Origin: Microlunatus elymi
GTDB lineage: Bacteria > Actinomycetota > Actinomycetes > Propionibacteriales > Propionibacteriaceae
NCBI RefSeq assembly: GCF_007362775.1
Contig: NZ_CP041692.1
Location: 1,674,001-1,738,000, forward strand
Direction of reading: 5' to 3'
DNA: 64,000 nt
Below the pieces are notes generated by a model. It did no database searches. It worked only from the letters and a program-made list of their open reading frames with translations, and had not been told where the DNA came from. Each line of letters opens with the position of its first letter. Within the stretch, counting starts at the first letter, position 1. Below, piece by piece: positions 57,790-64,000 of this stretch. Both the position numbers and the translations under genes were made by a program.

Positions 57790-57912
57790 AGCCCGAACAC
57801 TAGACGACCGCGCTGACACTGCCGCCGCCCGATCGGCGCCCGGTTCCGTCACCCGATGCCGGTGCAATACGCTGACCGGACAGCAGCATGGCTCGATGGG
57901 AGAGAGGTCACC

Positions 57913-58272
57913 GTGGCCGACGCGACTTCACCCGGTTCAGCCGGGTCCGGTTCTGCACCTGCCCGATCAGCACACCCCCGTACGAAGGCCCAGATCGAGG
58001 CTGACCTGGCAGCCACCCGGCAGCGGCTGGCGAACTCGATCGAGGATCTGATCGATCAGGTCCATCCGCAGCGGGTCAAACAGCGCCAGATCGAATCGGC
58101 CAAGAGCTTCGCCAAGGCCGAGCTGGACTACGTCAAGGCGCAGCTGTACTACCCCAGCGGTGAGTTGCGGACCAGCCGATTGGCCGCCGTCGGCGGTGCG
58201 GTGGCAGGCTTCGTCACGTTTGTGTTGGTGATGCGGCGGATCGTCCGCGGCGGCAAGAGGAGGCAGAGCTGA
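57913..58272 (+). CDS. DUF3618 domain-containing membrane protein
   Basis: 119 residues. The N-terminal half is disordered, then TKAQIEADLAATRQRLANSI is the DUF3618 coiled segment, and LAAVGGAVAGFVTFVLVMRR a single transmembrane helix near the C-terminus. Function unknown. Its TGA overlaps the putative CTG start of the GroES-like gene (CTGA), coupling the two. Confidence 0.85.
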   Translation: MADATSPGSAGSGSAPARSAHPRTKAQIEADLAATRQRLANSIEDLIDQVHPQRVKQRQIESAKSFAKAELDYVKAQLYYPSGELRTSRLAAVGGAVAGFVTFVLVMRRIVRGGKRRQS

Positions 58273-58649
58273 GCTCCAGCAACGCGTCGGGCTCGGGCCC
58301 GGCAGCCAAGGCGAGCCCGTCACTGGAGGCCGGCAGCGATCTGCCGATCCGGATGCTGCACGATCGCGTGCTGGTGCAGCGCGAGGCCGATCCGGGCGAG
58401 CGGCGCAGCGGCAGCGGGATCCTGATCCCGGCCACGGTGGCGATGAGCCGACGCCTGGCCTGGGCCGAGGTGGTGGCCACCGGCGGCAGCGTCCGGGTGG
58501 TCAAGGTCGGTGACCGGGTGCTGTTCGATCCCGAGGACAAGGCCGAGGTCGAGGTCCGCGGCAAGGACTACATCCTGCTGCGCGAACGAGACCTGCATGC
58601 GGTTGCCGCCGAGCGGTTGAACGACGGCCAGACCGGCCTCTACCTCTGA
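58269..58649 (+). CDS. GroES-like (Cpn10 family) co-chaperone, apparent CTG start
   Basis: 126 residues if started at CTG 58269. The Cpn10 fold is clear: IRMLHDRVLVQREADPGERR, the mobile-loop-like GSGILIPATVAMSRRLAWAE, then VKVGDRVLFDPEDKAEVEVR and GKDYILLRERDLHAVAAE. A perfect AGGAGG (58258-58263) lies five bases before the CTG and nothing comparable precedes the ATG at 58353, whose use would shorten the N-terminus by 28 residues. There is no groEL next to it. It is not the main groES. Confidence 0.8.
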   Translation: MSSSNASGSGPAAKASPSLEAGSDLPIRMLHDRVLVQREADPGERRSGSGILIPATVAMSRRLAWAEVVATGGSVRVVKVGDRVLFDPEDKAEVEVRGKDYILLRERDLHAVAAERLNDGQTGLYL

Positions 58650-58698
58650 ACCGGTCGACACCGGAGCGGTCGACACCGCTGAATCGGCCGACCGGCGA

Positions 58699-58752
58699 AG
58701 TTGATCTTCAAGCCGTCGGTGCGACAGGCAAGTGCGACAGGCAAGATCAACT
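58699..58752. repeat. Inverted repeat enclosing a 13-bp tandem duplication at the DedA stop
   Basis: AGTTGATCTT (58699-58708) and AAGATCAACT (58743-58752) are perfect complements. Between them GTGCGACAGGCAA occurs twice in tandem (58719-58731, 58732-58744). Acts presumably as the terminator for DedA; it contains the GATC word discussed in the findings. Confidence 0.6.
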
Positions 58753-59550
58753 CGGATGCTGCGAATGCTTCGGAGGACGAGCGGTACGCATCTCGGCGCG
58801 ATGGACATCGCCGGCCCGTTGATCGGTCGCTCGTTGTCCGGCCGGCTGCTCGAGCCGGGACGCGTCCACCTTGTTGATCTTGGCGTCGAGTTTGTCGCTG
58901 TCGAGATCGTTGCTGTTCAGATAGGTCAGTTCGTTCAGCAGATCGGCCGAGGACTCCAGCTCCCGGTACTCCGTCTGCTGACCGGTTCGCCGGCTCCTTC
59001 GCCACTGCACCAGCTTGATCAACTGCTGAACCAGCACACTGATGCAGACGGCGAACGCGATCGCGATCACCATGCCCCAGATCGGGTGGCTGGCGATCTT
59101 GCCGCCGATGCTGCCGATGGTGGAGTAGATCAGCGCCCAGAGGCCACAGCCGACGATGTCGGCCGGAATGAATCGGCGCAGCGGAAACCGGCCCAGGCCC
59201 AGAGCGATGATCACCGGCGCCCGGCCGCCGGGCACCAACCGACCGGTGATGATCGCGCTGAACGCGTTGCCGTGCAGCTTCTTCTCCGCCTGGTGCACCC
59301 GGTCGGCGTACTTGCGTCGTTCCAGCCAAGGCCGTAGTCGTTTGGAACCCAGCCGCGCTTCCAGCAGCAGCAGGGTGTCGCCGATCACTGAGGCGATCCA
59401 GGTGACGATGAAGATCAGGAAGATGTCCAGCCGCGAATGGGCGGCCAGGGCGGAACTGCCGCTGACCATCTCGCCGGTGGGTACGAACGGGATCGCGGAT
59501 CCGATGGCGACTGCGAGGAAGAGCAGCAGGTGTCCGCGAATGTGATCCAC
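58747..59550 (-). CDS. DedA family membrane protein
   Basis: 267 residues with five to six hydrophobic helices. The SNARE-associated-type motif appears as GNAFSAIITGRLVPGGRAPV, then GRFPLRRFIPADIVGCGLWA. DedA proteins move undecaprenyl phosphate or other lipids between leaflets. GTG 59550. The cytoplasmic tail after residue 195 is polar and long. Upstream extension to 59664 is not family-like. Confidence 0.88.
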   Translation of the reverse strand: MDHIRGHLLLFLAVAIGSAIPFVPTGEMVSGSSALAAHSRLDIFLIFIVTWIASVIGDTLLLLEARLGSKRLRPWLERRKYADRVHQAEKKLHGNAFSAIITGRLVPGGRAPVIIALGLGRFPLRRFIPADIVGCGLWALIYSTIGSIGGKIASHPIWGMVIAIAFAVCISVLVQQLIKLVQWRRSRRTGQQTEYRELESSADLLNELTYLNSNDLDSDKLDAKINKVDASRLEQPAGQRATDQRAGDVHRAEMRTARPPKHSQHPS

Positions 59551-59625
59551 GGACCCGAATGTAGTCGCTCGCCGGTGGCATCTCCCCCATCGACCTGACG
59601 CCCAATGCGTCACACTTCGCGCCCC

Positions 59626-59700
59626 GGTCGGATCCTCAGCTGCTTCGCAGCTGCCTCGCTTCACCCATCCGACCCAAGGTCCCTGAGCCTGCCGAAGGGC
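59626..59700. repeat. Nested hairpin plus a GCCCTTCGGCAGGCTCAGG repeat copy
   Basis: Outer arms GGTCGGAT (59626-59633) and ATCCGACC (59667-59674) enclose CAGCTGC-TTC-GCAGCTG (59637-59653). Immediately after lies the complement of the dispersed GCCCTTCGGCAGGCTCAGG repeat (59678-59700). They follow the phosphotransferase stop on the minus strand. Confidence 0.65.
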
Positions 59701-59703
59701 CGC

Positions 59704-60621
59704 TCAACCGATCCGATCCAACGCGCGATCGACGAAGCCCTGGAAGCGGGCGAGGTGACGATCCAGCCGTCGCGGGTCCAGGCCCCACTCGCCGAGTCGG
59801 CCGACCGGCCGGCGCGCGGCGACCAGATCCCAGTACGGCAACCCGTCCAGGTCGAGCTCACCGGCCCGCGCGGCGGCGTACCGCCGGGTGAAGTCCTCGG
59901 CCGCGTCGACGCCGTAGGCCCAGACCAGCTCCATCCGCAGGTTAGCCAGGTCCGAGCGCGGATCACCGACCGCGGCGTCTTCCCAGTCGATCGCGACGAC
60001 CATCCGATTCCCGTGCCACAACGTGTTGCCGGGCCAGATGTCGCCATGCAGGATCCGCGCCGGATGCTCGTTGTGCCGTGGCCACCAGGCGCCGAGCCGG
60101 TTTCGGATCAGGGTCTCGCGCATCGACTCGTCCGGCTGCTCCGGGGCTGCGGCCAGCCACCGGTCGACCTTGTCGGCGTAGCGTCCCAGCCGGTCGAGTG
60201 CCGGGCCCGGCGGCAGCCGGTGCAACTGGGCCAGCAGTTCGACGAACTGATCGGCCACCGCTGCCGACCACGTGGGCGGGGGAGGGTCGGCGTCGATGAA
60301 GTCGATCACGCAGAACGGTCCGCCGAGCAGGTCACCGGTGTCGTCGGCGTACCGCGGGGTCGGCACCGGCAGCCCGTGGTCGGCCAGCTGCCGCAGCAGT
60401 TCGGTCTCGGTGCCGGCTGGATGCCGATCGGCGGCCAGATTCTTGGTGCCGTACTCACGGACGACCAGCCCCTCGGCTCGGCCGTCGGGATGTTCGAGTT
60501 CGAGTACGGTGATCTCGGCCGACATGCCGCCGAGCAGCCGCCGCACCCCGCGGAGCCGGGCCTCGGGCGCGACGCGCCGGGCCACCGGCAGGAATCGCGA
60601 CTGTAGATTCACGCCAGCCAT
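59704..60621 (-). CDS. Aminoglycoside phosphotransferase-fold kinase family protein
   Basis: 305 residues. The kinase features are VVREYGTKNLAADRHPAGTE in the N-lobe (Lys), ILHGDIWPGNTLWHGN with the catalytic HGDxxxxN, and VVAIDWEDAAVGDPRSDLAN with the metal Asp. GGPFCVIDFIDAD is the lobe-linker region. The substrate is unknown. Divergent from the deazaflavin oxidoreductase gene. Confidence 0.85.
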   Translation of the reverse strand: MAGVNLQSRFLPVARRVAPEARLRGVRRLLGGMSAEITVLELEHPDGRAEGLVVREYGTKNLAADRHPAGTETELLRQLADHGLPVPTPRYADDTGDLLGGPFCVIDFIDADPPPPTWSAAVADQFVELLAQLHRLPPGPALDRLGRYADKVDRWLAAAPEQPDESMRETLIRNRLGAWWPRHNEHPARILHGDIWPGNTLWHGNRMVVAIDWEDAAVGDPRSDLANLRMELVWAYGVDAAEDFTRRYAAARAGELDLDGLPYWDLVAARRPVGRLGEWGLDPRRLDRHLARFQGFVDRALDRIG

Positions 60622-60665
60622 CCCATCACGAAGGCCATCCCATCAAGGAGCGAGGGAGACGACGG

Positions 60666-61160
60666 ATGCCGACATCGGGTAGCAGTTCGAGCGCACGCCT
60701 GTCGGCTCGGATCGGTGCGCGCATCCTGCGGACTCGCGCGGTGGTGCGGGCACCGATCTGGCTCTACCGGGCCGGTTTCGGGTTCGTCTTCGGCCGACGG
60801 CTGTTGCTGCTGGAACACATCGGCCGGCGTTCCGGGGTCGCACGTTACGTCGTGCTGGAGGTCGACGGACGAAGCACTCGCGGCGGCTACGTGGTTGCCT
60901 CGGGTTTCGGCACCCGGGCGCAGTGGTACCGCAATCTGATCAAGCAGCCGGAGGTCCGGATCCAGATCGGTTGGAGCGGCTGGCTGCCGGCTCGGGCCCG
61001 GCAGCTGCCCGACGACGAGGCGGCCGCGGTGTTGGATCGTTACGCCGAGCAGCACCCGACGGCCTGGCAGCAGCTGCGACCGATCTTCTCCGAGACATTG
61101 GGCGCCGACATCGAGGTCGGCGGCACGTCGCTGCCGATGATCGCGCTGGAACCGCGCTGA
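60666..61160 (+). CDS. F420-dependent (DDN-type) nitroreductase/quinone reductase family protein
   Basis: 164 residues. LLLLEHIGRRSGVARYVVLE and VVASGFGTRAQWYRNLIKQP, then PEVRIQIG, are signature elements of the deazaflavin-dependent nitroreductase family; F420 use is expected from the family. The Tyr pair near the N-terminus and helix before it may bind membrane. Convergent with the alpha/beta hydrolase. Confidence 0.88.
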   Translation: MPTSGSSSSARLSARIGARILRTRAVVRAPIWLYRAGFGFVFGRRLLLLEHIGRRSGVARYVVLEVDGRSTRGGYVVASGFGTRAQWYRNLIKQPEVRIQIGWSGWLPARARQLPDDEAAAVLDRYAEQHPTAWQQLRPIFSETLGADIEVGGTSLPMIALEPR

Positions 61161-61184
61161 TCTTGTCGCGATTCGGTCGGGTGA

Positions 61185-61910
61185 TCAGAGCGCTGCGGCG
61201 ACCGAGTTGATGATCTTGCAGAGCTGGTCCGGCTGGGCCAGGAACGAGGAGTGTCCGGAGGCGATCTCGTACGTCTGGTCGGCCCGTTCGCTGAGCCGGC
61301 GTTGCACGCTGACGGCGGTCGCGCGGTCATCGGTGGTGATCACGTACGAGGCCGGAATCTCCTTCCAGACAACGGATTGTGGCGATTGGCCGAGCACCGC
61401 CGGGTTCATCGGACGGAGATGTTCGATCGCGGCATCCGGGTCCGGACAGTCGTGGAACAGCACCTCCCGGGCCCGTTCCGGTTTCATGATCAACAGTTGC
61501 TTCTCGGTCATCGCGAGGTCGACCTCGGGATGGATGTTGGATTCGTCGGCCGGCGGTTCGAAACCGCCCAGGCTCTCGCCGAGGTCGGCCATGTACGCCG
61601 ACAGATAAAGGATGTGGCGCACCGACGGATGCCCGGCCGCGCCCTCGGTCGCCGGAATCCCGCCGTAGGAGTGAGCGACCAGCAGCGCGTCCTGCTGCCG
61701 GTCGAGCACCGTACGGATCGCGGCGGCGTCGTCGTGCAGGTCGCCGTGATCGGGACCGCAGCTGGGCAGATCAACTGTCTCGACCCGTACGCCTTCTCCG
61801 GTCAACCCGGCGACGACCTGGTGCCAGTGCCAGGGCGCATGCCAGGCGCCGTGGACAAGGACAACGGTCGGTCCGTCTGCGTGACTCGGGTTGGTTGCGT
61901 GCTCGGTCAT
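61185..61910 (-). CDS. Alpha/beta hydrolase family protein
   Basis: 241 residues. VVLVHGAWHAPWHWHQVVAG holds the oxyanion region, LLVAHSYGGIPATEGA the nucleophile elbow (Ser), and IASGHSSFLAQPDQL the catalytic His. An acidic residue lies near TDDRATAVS. Resembles the MhpC/EstC-like esterases with a HGAWH start. GGAGGGG precedes ATG 61910. The SDR gene (62037) lies upstream on the same strand, separated by a strong terminator. Confidence 0.88.
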   Translation of the reverse strand: MTEHATNPSHADGPTVVLVHGAWHAPWHWHQVVAGLTGEGVRVETVDLPSCGPDHGDLHDDAAAIRTVLDRQQDALLVAHSYGGIPATEGAAGHPSVRHILYLSAYMADLGESLGGFEPPADESNIHPEVDLAMTEKQLLIMKPERAREVLFHDCPDPDAAIEHLRPMNPAVLGQSPQSVVWKEIPASYVITTDDRATAVSVQRRLSERADQTYEIASGHSSFLAQPDQLCKIINSVAAAL

Positions 61911-61984
61911 CGGATCCCCTCCGGTAGCTGCGTTTGCTCCGGGGTGAGTATGCCGCCGAACGCGGGTCAGGTCTGCCGACTTTC

Positions 61985-62015
61985 GGTGTTGGTGCCCGGG
62001 TCGGGCACCAACACC
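61985..62015 (-). terminator. Strong terminator hairpin of the SDR gene
   Basis: GGTGTTGGTGCCCG (61985-61998) pairs perfectly with CGGGCACCAACACC (62002-62015) around a 3-nt loop, 22 bp after the SDR stop on the minus strand. CTCACCACGGAACTG is duplicated just upstream (62019-62033 and 62036-62050). Confidence 0.85.
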
Positions 62016-62036
62016 GCCCTCACCACGGAACTGTTC

Positions 62037-62771
62037 TCACCACGGAACTGGGCCGGAGTCGTCGAAGAACTGCCCGGTCGGGCCGTCGTCGGGCAGGTTG
62101 GCGAGCTGAATCGCGACCGCGGCACCCTGCTCCGGCGGACGCACTCCACGGTGGCCGTTCAGATCGGTGTCGCAGTAGCCGGGGTCTGCCGCGTTGATCA
62201 AGATCGAGGTGTCGGCGAGTTCCTTGGCGTACTGCACGGTGAGAGCGTTCAGGCAGCTCTTCGACGGCGAGTAGGCGGCCGACACCGGTCCGACCGCGTC
62301 GGACTGAGACGTCTGCAGCGTCATCGAGCCGACTCCGCTGGACACGTTCACGATCCGCGGCGACGCGGAGCGGCGCAGCAACGGTAGCATCGCGTTGGTG
62401 ACTCGGATGACACCGATCACGTTGGTGTCCAGCACGTCTCGCACCGTCGCCGGATCGACCGTGGACGGCTGCTGACTCCAGCCGCCGGTGATCGCCGCGT
62501 TGTTCACCAGTACGTCCAGCCGTCCCGTCGTCCGGTCGATCAGCTCGGCAGCCGCGGCCGCGCTGTCCTCGTCGGTCACGTCCAGCGGTACGCCGAACGC
62601 GTCGATACCCTCGGCCCGCAGCTTGTCAACGGCGGCCTCGCGGCGTTGTTCGTCGCGGGCGCCGACGCCGACCTGCCAGCCCAGCCGACCCAGCCCGGCC
62701 GCGACCTCGTACCCGATTCCCTTGTTGGCGCCGGTCACCAGCGCCACTGTCTTTTCTGTCATGTCGGCCAT
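62037..62771 (-). CDS. SDR family NAD(P)-dependent oxidoreductase
   Basis: 244 residues. VALVTGANKGIGYEVAAGLG for cofactor, LDVLVNNAAITGG, IVNVSSGVGSM and the catalytic YSPSKSCLNALTVQYA. Belongs to the carbonyl-reductase-like SDRs. MADMTEK at 62771 has a GAGA upstream and fits family length. The divergent LysR regulator and the ATACC-N5-GGTAT box in the spacer suggest LysR control. Confidence 0.9.
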   Translation of the reverse strand: MADMTEKTVALVTGANKGIGYEVAAGLGRLGWQVGVGARDEQRREAAVDKLRAEGIDAFGVPLDVTDEDSAAAAAELIDRTTGRLDVLVNNAAITGGWSQQPSTVDPATVRDVLDTNVIGVIRVTNAMLPLLRRSASPRIVNVSSGVGSMTLQTSQSDAVGPVSAAYSPSKSCLNALTVQYAKELADTSILINAADPGYCDTDLNGHRGVRPPEQGAAVAIQLANLPDDGPTGQFFDDSGPVPW

Positions 62772-62820
62772 CGTGTTCTCGGTGACCGTGGCAGATCCAA
62801 CACCGATCGGGTCCCGGGCG

Positions 62821-62835
62821 ATACCGCAGAGGTAT
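62821..62835. promoter_or_regulatory. LysR-type box
   Basis: ATACCGCAGAGGTAT is a perfect 5-bp inverted repeat with a T-N11-A core, in the spacer between divergent SDR and LysR genes, 25 bp before the LysR start. Confidence 0.6.
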
Positions 62836-62859
62836 TGCCGGCGGGTACGGTGAGGTCCT

Positions 62860-63708
62860 GTGGAGACGCGTGAGCTGCGGTATTTCGTTGCGGTGGCCGA
62901 GGAGTTGCATTTCGGCCGGGCGGCGGAGCGACTCGGGATGGCACAGCCGCCGTTGTCCCGGGCGATCGCCCAGTTGGAGCGGCGGTTGGACGCGACGTTG
63001 CTCGAACGCAACAGCCGGGGCGTCCGGCTGACCGAGGCCGGTACGGTGCTGCTGCGGGAGAGCCGGACGGCGTTGGACGCGGTCGATGCCGCCGAGCGCA
63101 GGACGAGGCGGGCGGCCCAGGCGGTCTTTGGCGAGCCGGAAGTGGTGCTGGTGACCAAGGCCGCAGCGACGACCGAGTTGCTGAGCAAGCTGCTCGCCGC
63201 GTACGCCGCCGAACCGGGTGCGGTCAAGGTCGAGGTGTTGCTGTGCGGACCCGGCGAGCAGGAGCGGCTGCTGCGCGACGGTCGCGCGGACGTCGGTCTG
63301 CTGCATCGCCCGTTCGACAGCATGATCGGGCTGGACGCCGAGGACCTGCTGACCGAGAACCAGCTGCTGATCGTGCCCGCCGGTCACCCGCTGAGCACCC
63401 GGCCACGGCTGAGTCTGGCTGAGGTTGACGCGGAGCTGGACCTGCCGATGCCGGTCTGGCCGGACGGGCAGGGGCGGTATCCCGACGTACCGGGCCCGCG
63501 GGTGCACGATGCGGCCCAGTTGGCTCAGTTGATTGCGCTCGGCCGGACGGCCGCGATCCTGCCGGAGTCGATCAGAGGTCAGTTACGTGACGACGTGGTG
63601 GCGGTACCGATCACTGACGCGCCGCAGGTAACGACGATGATCGCGTGGCCGGCTCAGAGTCGGTCGAGAGCGGTCGCCGACCTGGTCCGTACGGCGACCC
63701 GGATGTAG
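62860..63708 (+). CDS. LysR family transcriptional regulator
   Basis: 282 residues. The N-terminal winged helix is ELRYFVAVAEELHFGRAAER and MAQPPLSRAIAQLERRLDAT, followed by a type-2 periplasmic-binding-like effector domain (VLVTKAAATTELLSKLLAA to the C-terminus). GTG 62860 with GAGG upstream. It is divergent from an SDR gene, its likely target. Confidence 0.92.
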   Translation: METRELRYFVAVAEELHFGRAAERLGMAQPPLSRAIAQLERRLDATLLERNSRGVRLTEAGTVLLRESRTALDAVDAAERRTRRAAQAVFGEPEVVLVTKAAATTELLSKLLAAYAAEPGAVKVEVLLCGPGEQERLLRDGRADVGLLHRPFDSMIGLDAEDLLTENQLLIVPAGHPLSTRPRLSLAEVDAELDLPMPVWPDGQGRYPDVPGPRVHDAAQLAQLIALGRTAAILPESIRGQLRDDVVAVPITDAPQVTTMIAWPAQSRSRAVADLVRTATRM

Positions 63709-63743
63709 CAGTCTGCCTGGACTTGCTGCGTTTCGGTCGGTCG

Positions 63744-63806
63744 GTCTTGTCGCATTATGGCCCCGGGTCTTGTCGCATTCTGGCCCCCGGGTCTTGTCAC
63801 ATTTTG
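63744..63806 (+). repeat. Three tandem GTCTTGTCGCATT-type units
   Basis: Units begin at 63744, 63767 and 63791 (23/24-bp period): GTCTTGTCGCATTATGGCCC, then GTCTTGTCGCATTCTGGCCC, then GTCTTGTCACATTTTGG. They lie after the LysR gene and upstream of an NmrA-like gene; they may be an operator array. Confidence 0.7.
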
Positions 63807-63904
63807 GATGGCACTGACGTCATTGTCTGTGCAGGACAGCAGAATGAGGCCGTTGCCTGCCACAGCGCTTGCGCTGATCGACGTCGAGTCACCAGGAGCA
63901 GTTG

Positions 63905-64000
63905 ATGCCAGCGAAGATCATGATCACCGGAGCCACCGGAAACCTCGGCCGCGCCCTCGTGCCGGTGCTGCAGCAGGCCGGAGCCGAGCTGCGGTTGCTG
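63905..64000 (+). CDS. NmrA/NAD(P)H-binding family protein (partial, N-terminus only)
   Basis: Only 32 codons are in view. They begin MPAKIMITGATGNLGRALVP, the Rossmann GxxGxxG start of atypical SDR/NmrA-like proteins. AGGAG lies 6 nt before the ATG at 63905. The rest is beyond the right edge. Confidence 0.75.
   Translation, partial: MPAKIMITGATGNLGRALVPVLQQAGAELRLL

Overview
The window is G+C-rich, densely coding actinobacterial chromosome. GTG starts are frequent and overlapping ATGA/GTGA junctions are common. Gene content and order point to Propionibacteriales, and I would guess a Microlunatus-like member of Propionibacteriaceae; that placement is inference from family content, not from a marker phylogeny. 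Two IS1380-family insertion sequences are the only mobile elements seen. There is no rRNA operon, CRISPR array, prophage or biosynthetic cluster.

Layout. 1-10.2 kb: a partial IS1380 element abuts the start codon of a SIS-domain gene. It is followed by a cation diffusion facilitator, aroQ, a VapBC toxin-antitoxin pair, a DUF2786 protein, a TetR/SDR divergent pair with three operator-like palindromes, an aldo/keto reductase and ahcY. 10.2-31 kb: mixed housekeeping and accessory genes, including an Rsm22-type methyltransferase, an AraC/PhyH pair, recQ, an SSS symporter with a small membrane partner, an XPB-like helicase, an extensin-like lipoprotein, pncA/pncB, clpS and a DUF2017 protein. 31-32.6 kb: a complete IS1380 element that landed inside a palindromic intergenic repeat. 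32.7-51.4 kb: the actinobacterial core block that in Mycobacterium tuberculosis runs from Rv1330c to Rv1341 (pncB-clpS-DUF2017, mec-cysO-cysM, murI, an Rv1339-type phosphodiesterase, rph, rdgB). Here it is interrupted by a rhamnosidase, a ferredoxin reductase-like flavoprotein, phoA, an FUSC protein, an arylsulfotransferase-like protein, a phosphodiesterase-family protein and a PHP protein. thyA and folA follow. 51.5-64 kb: aquaporin, tRNA-Leu(UAG), a Tat-exported serine hydrolase, a MerR/DUF4188 pair, a bcp / DUF3618 / GroES-like group, DedA, and assorted oxidoreductases and regulators.

Functional themes are sulfur transfer to cysteine on a carrier protein (mec, cysO, cysM), NAD salvage (pncA, pncB), folate/thymidylate and nucleotide-pool hygiene (thyA, folA, rdgB), phosphate acquisition (phoA, possibly the phosphodiesterase-like and PHP proteins), and small divergent regulator/target pairs.

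The most unusual content is non-coding. Long inverted repeats with arms of about 11-22 bp sit at gene ends; most of them enclose a second, inner hairpin. At least two of these families recur in the window. Other repeats are a CCCTTCGACAGGCTCAGG-type element that has entered two essential-type genes in frame, a TCCCGCGCACCC repeat family, and a striking excess of TGATCA / GTTGATCTTG words carried on otherwise rare codons. A GroES-like gene appears to start at CTG, and CysO ends in GGAH instead of GG.
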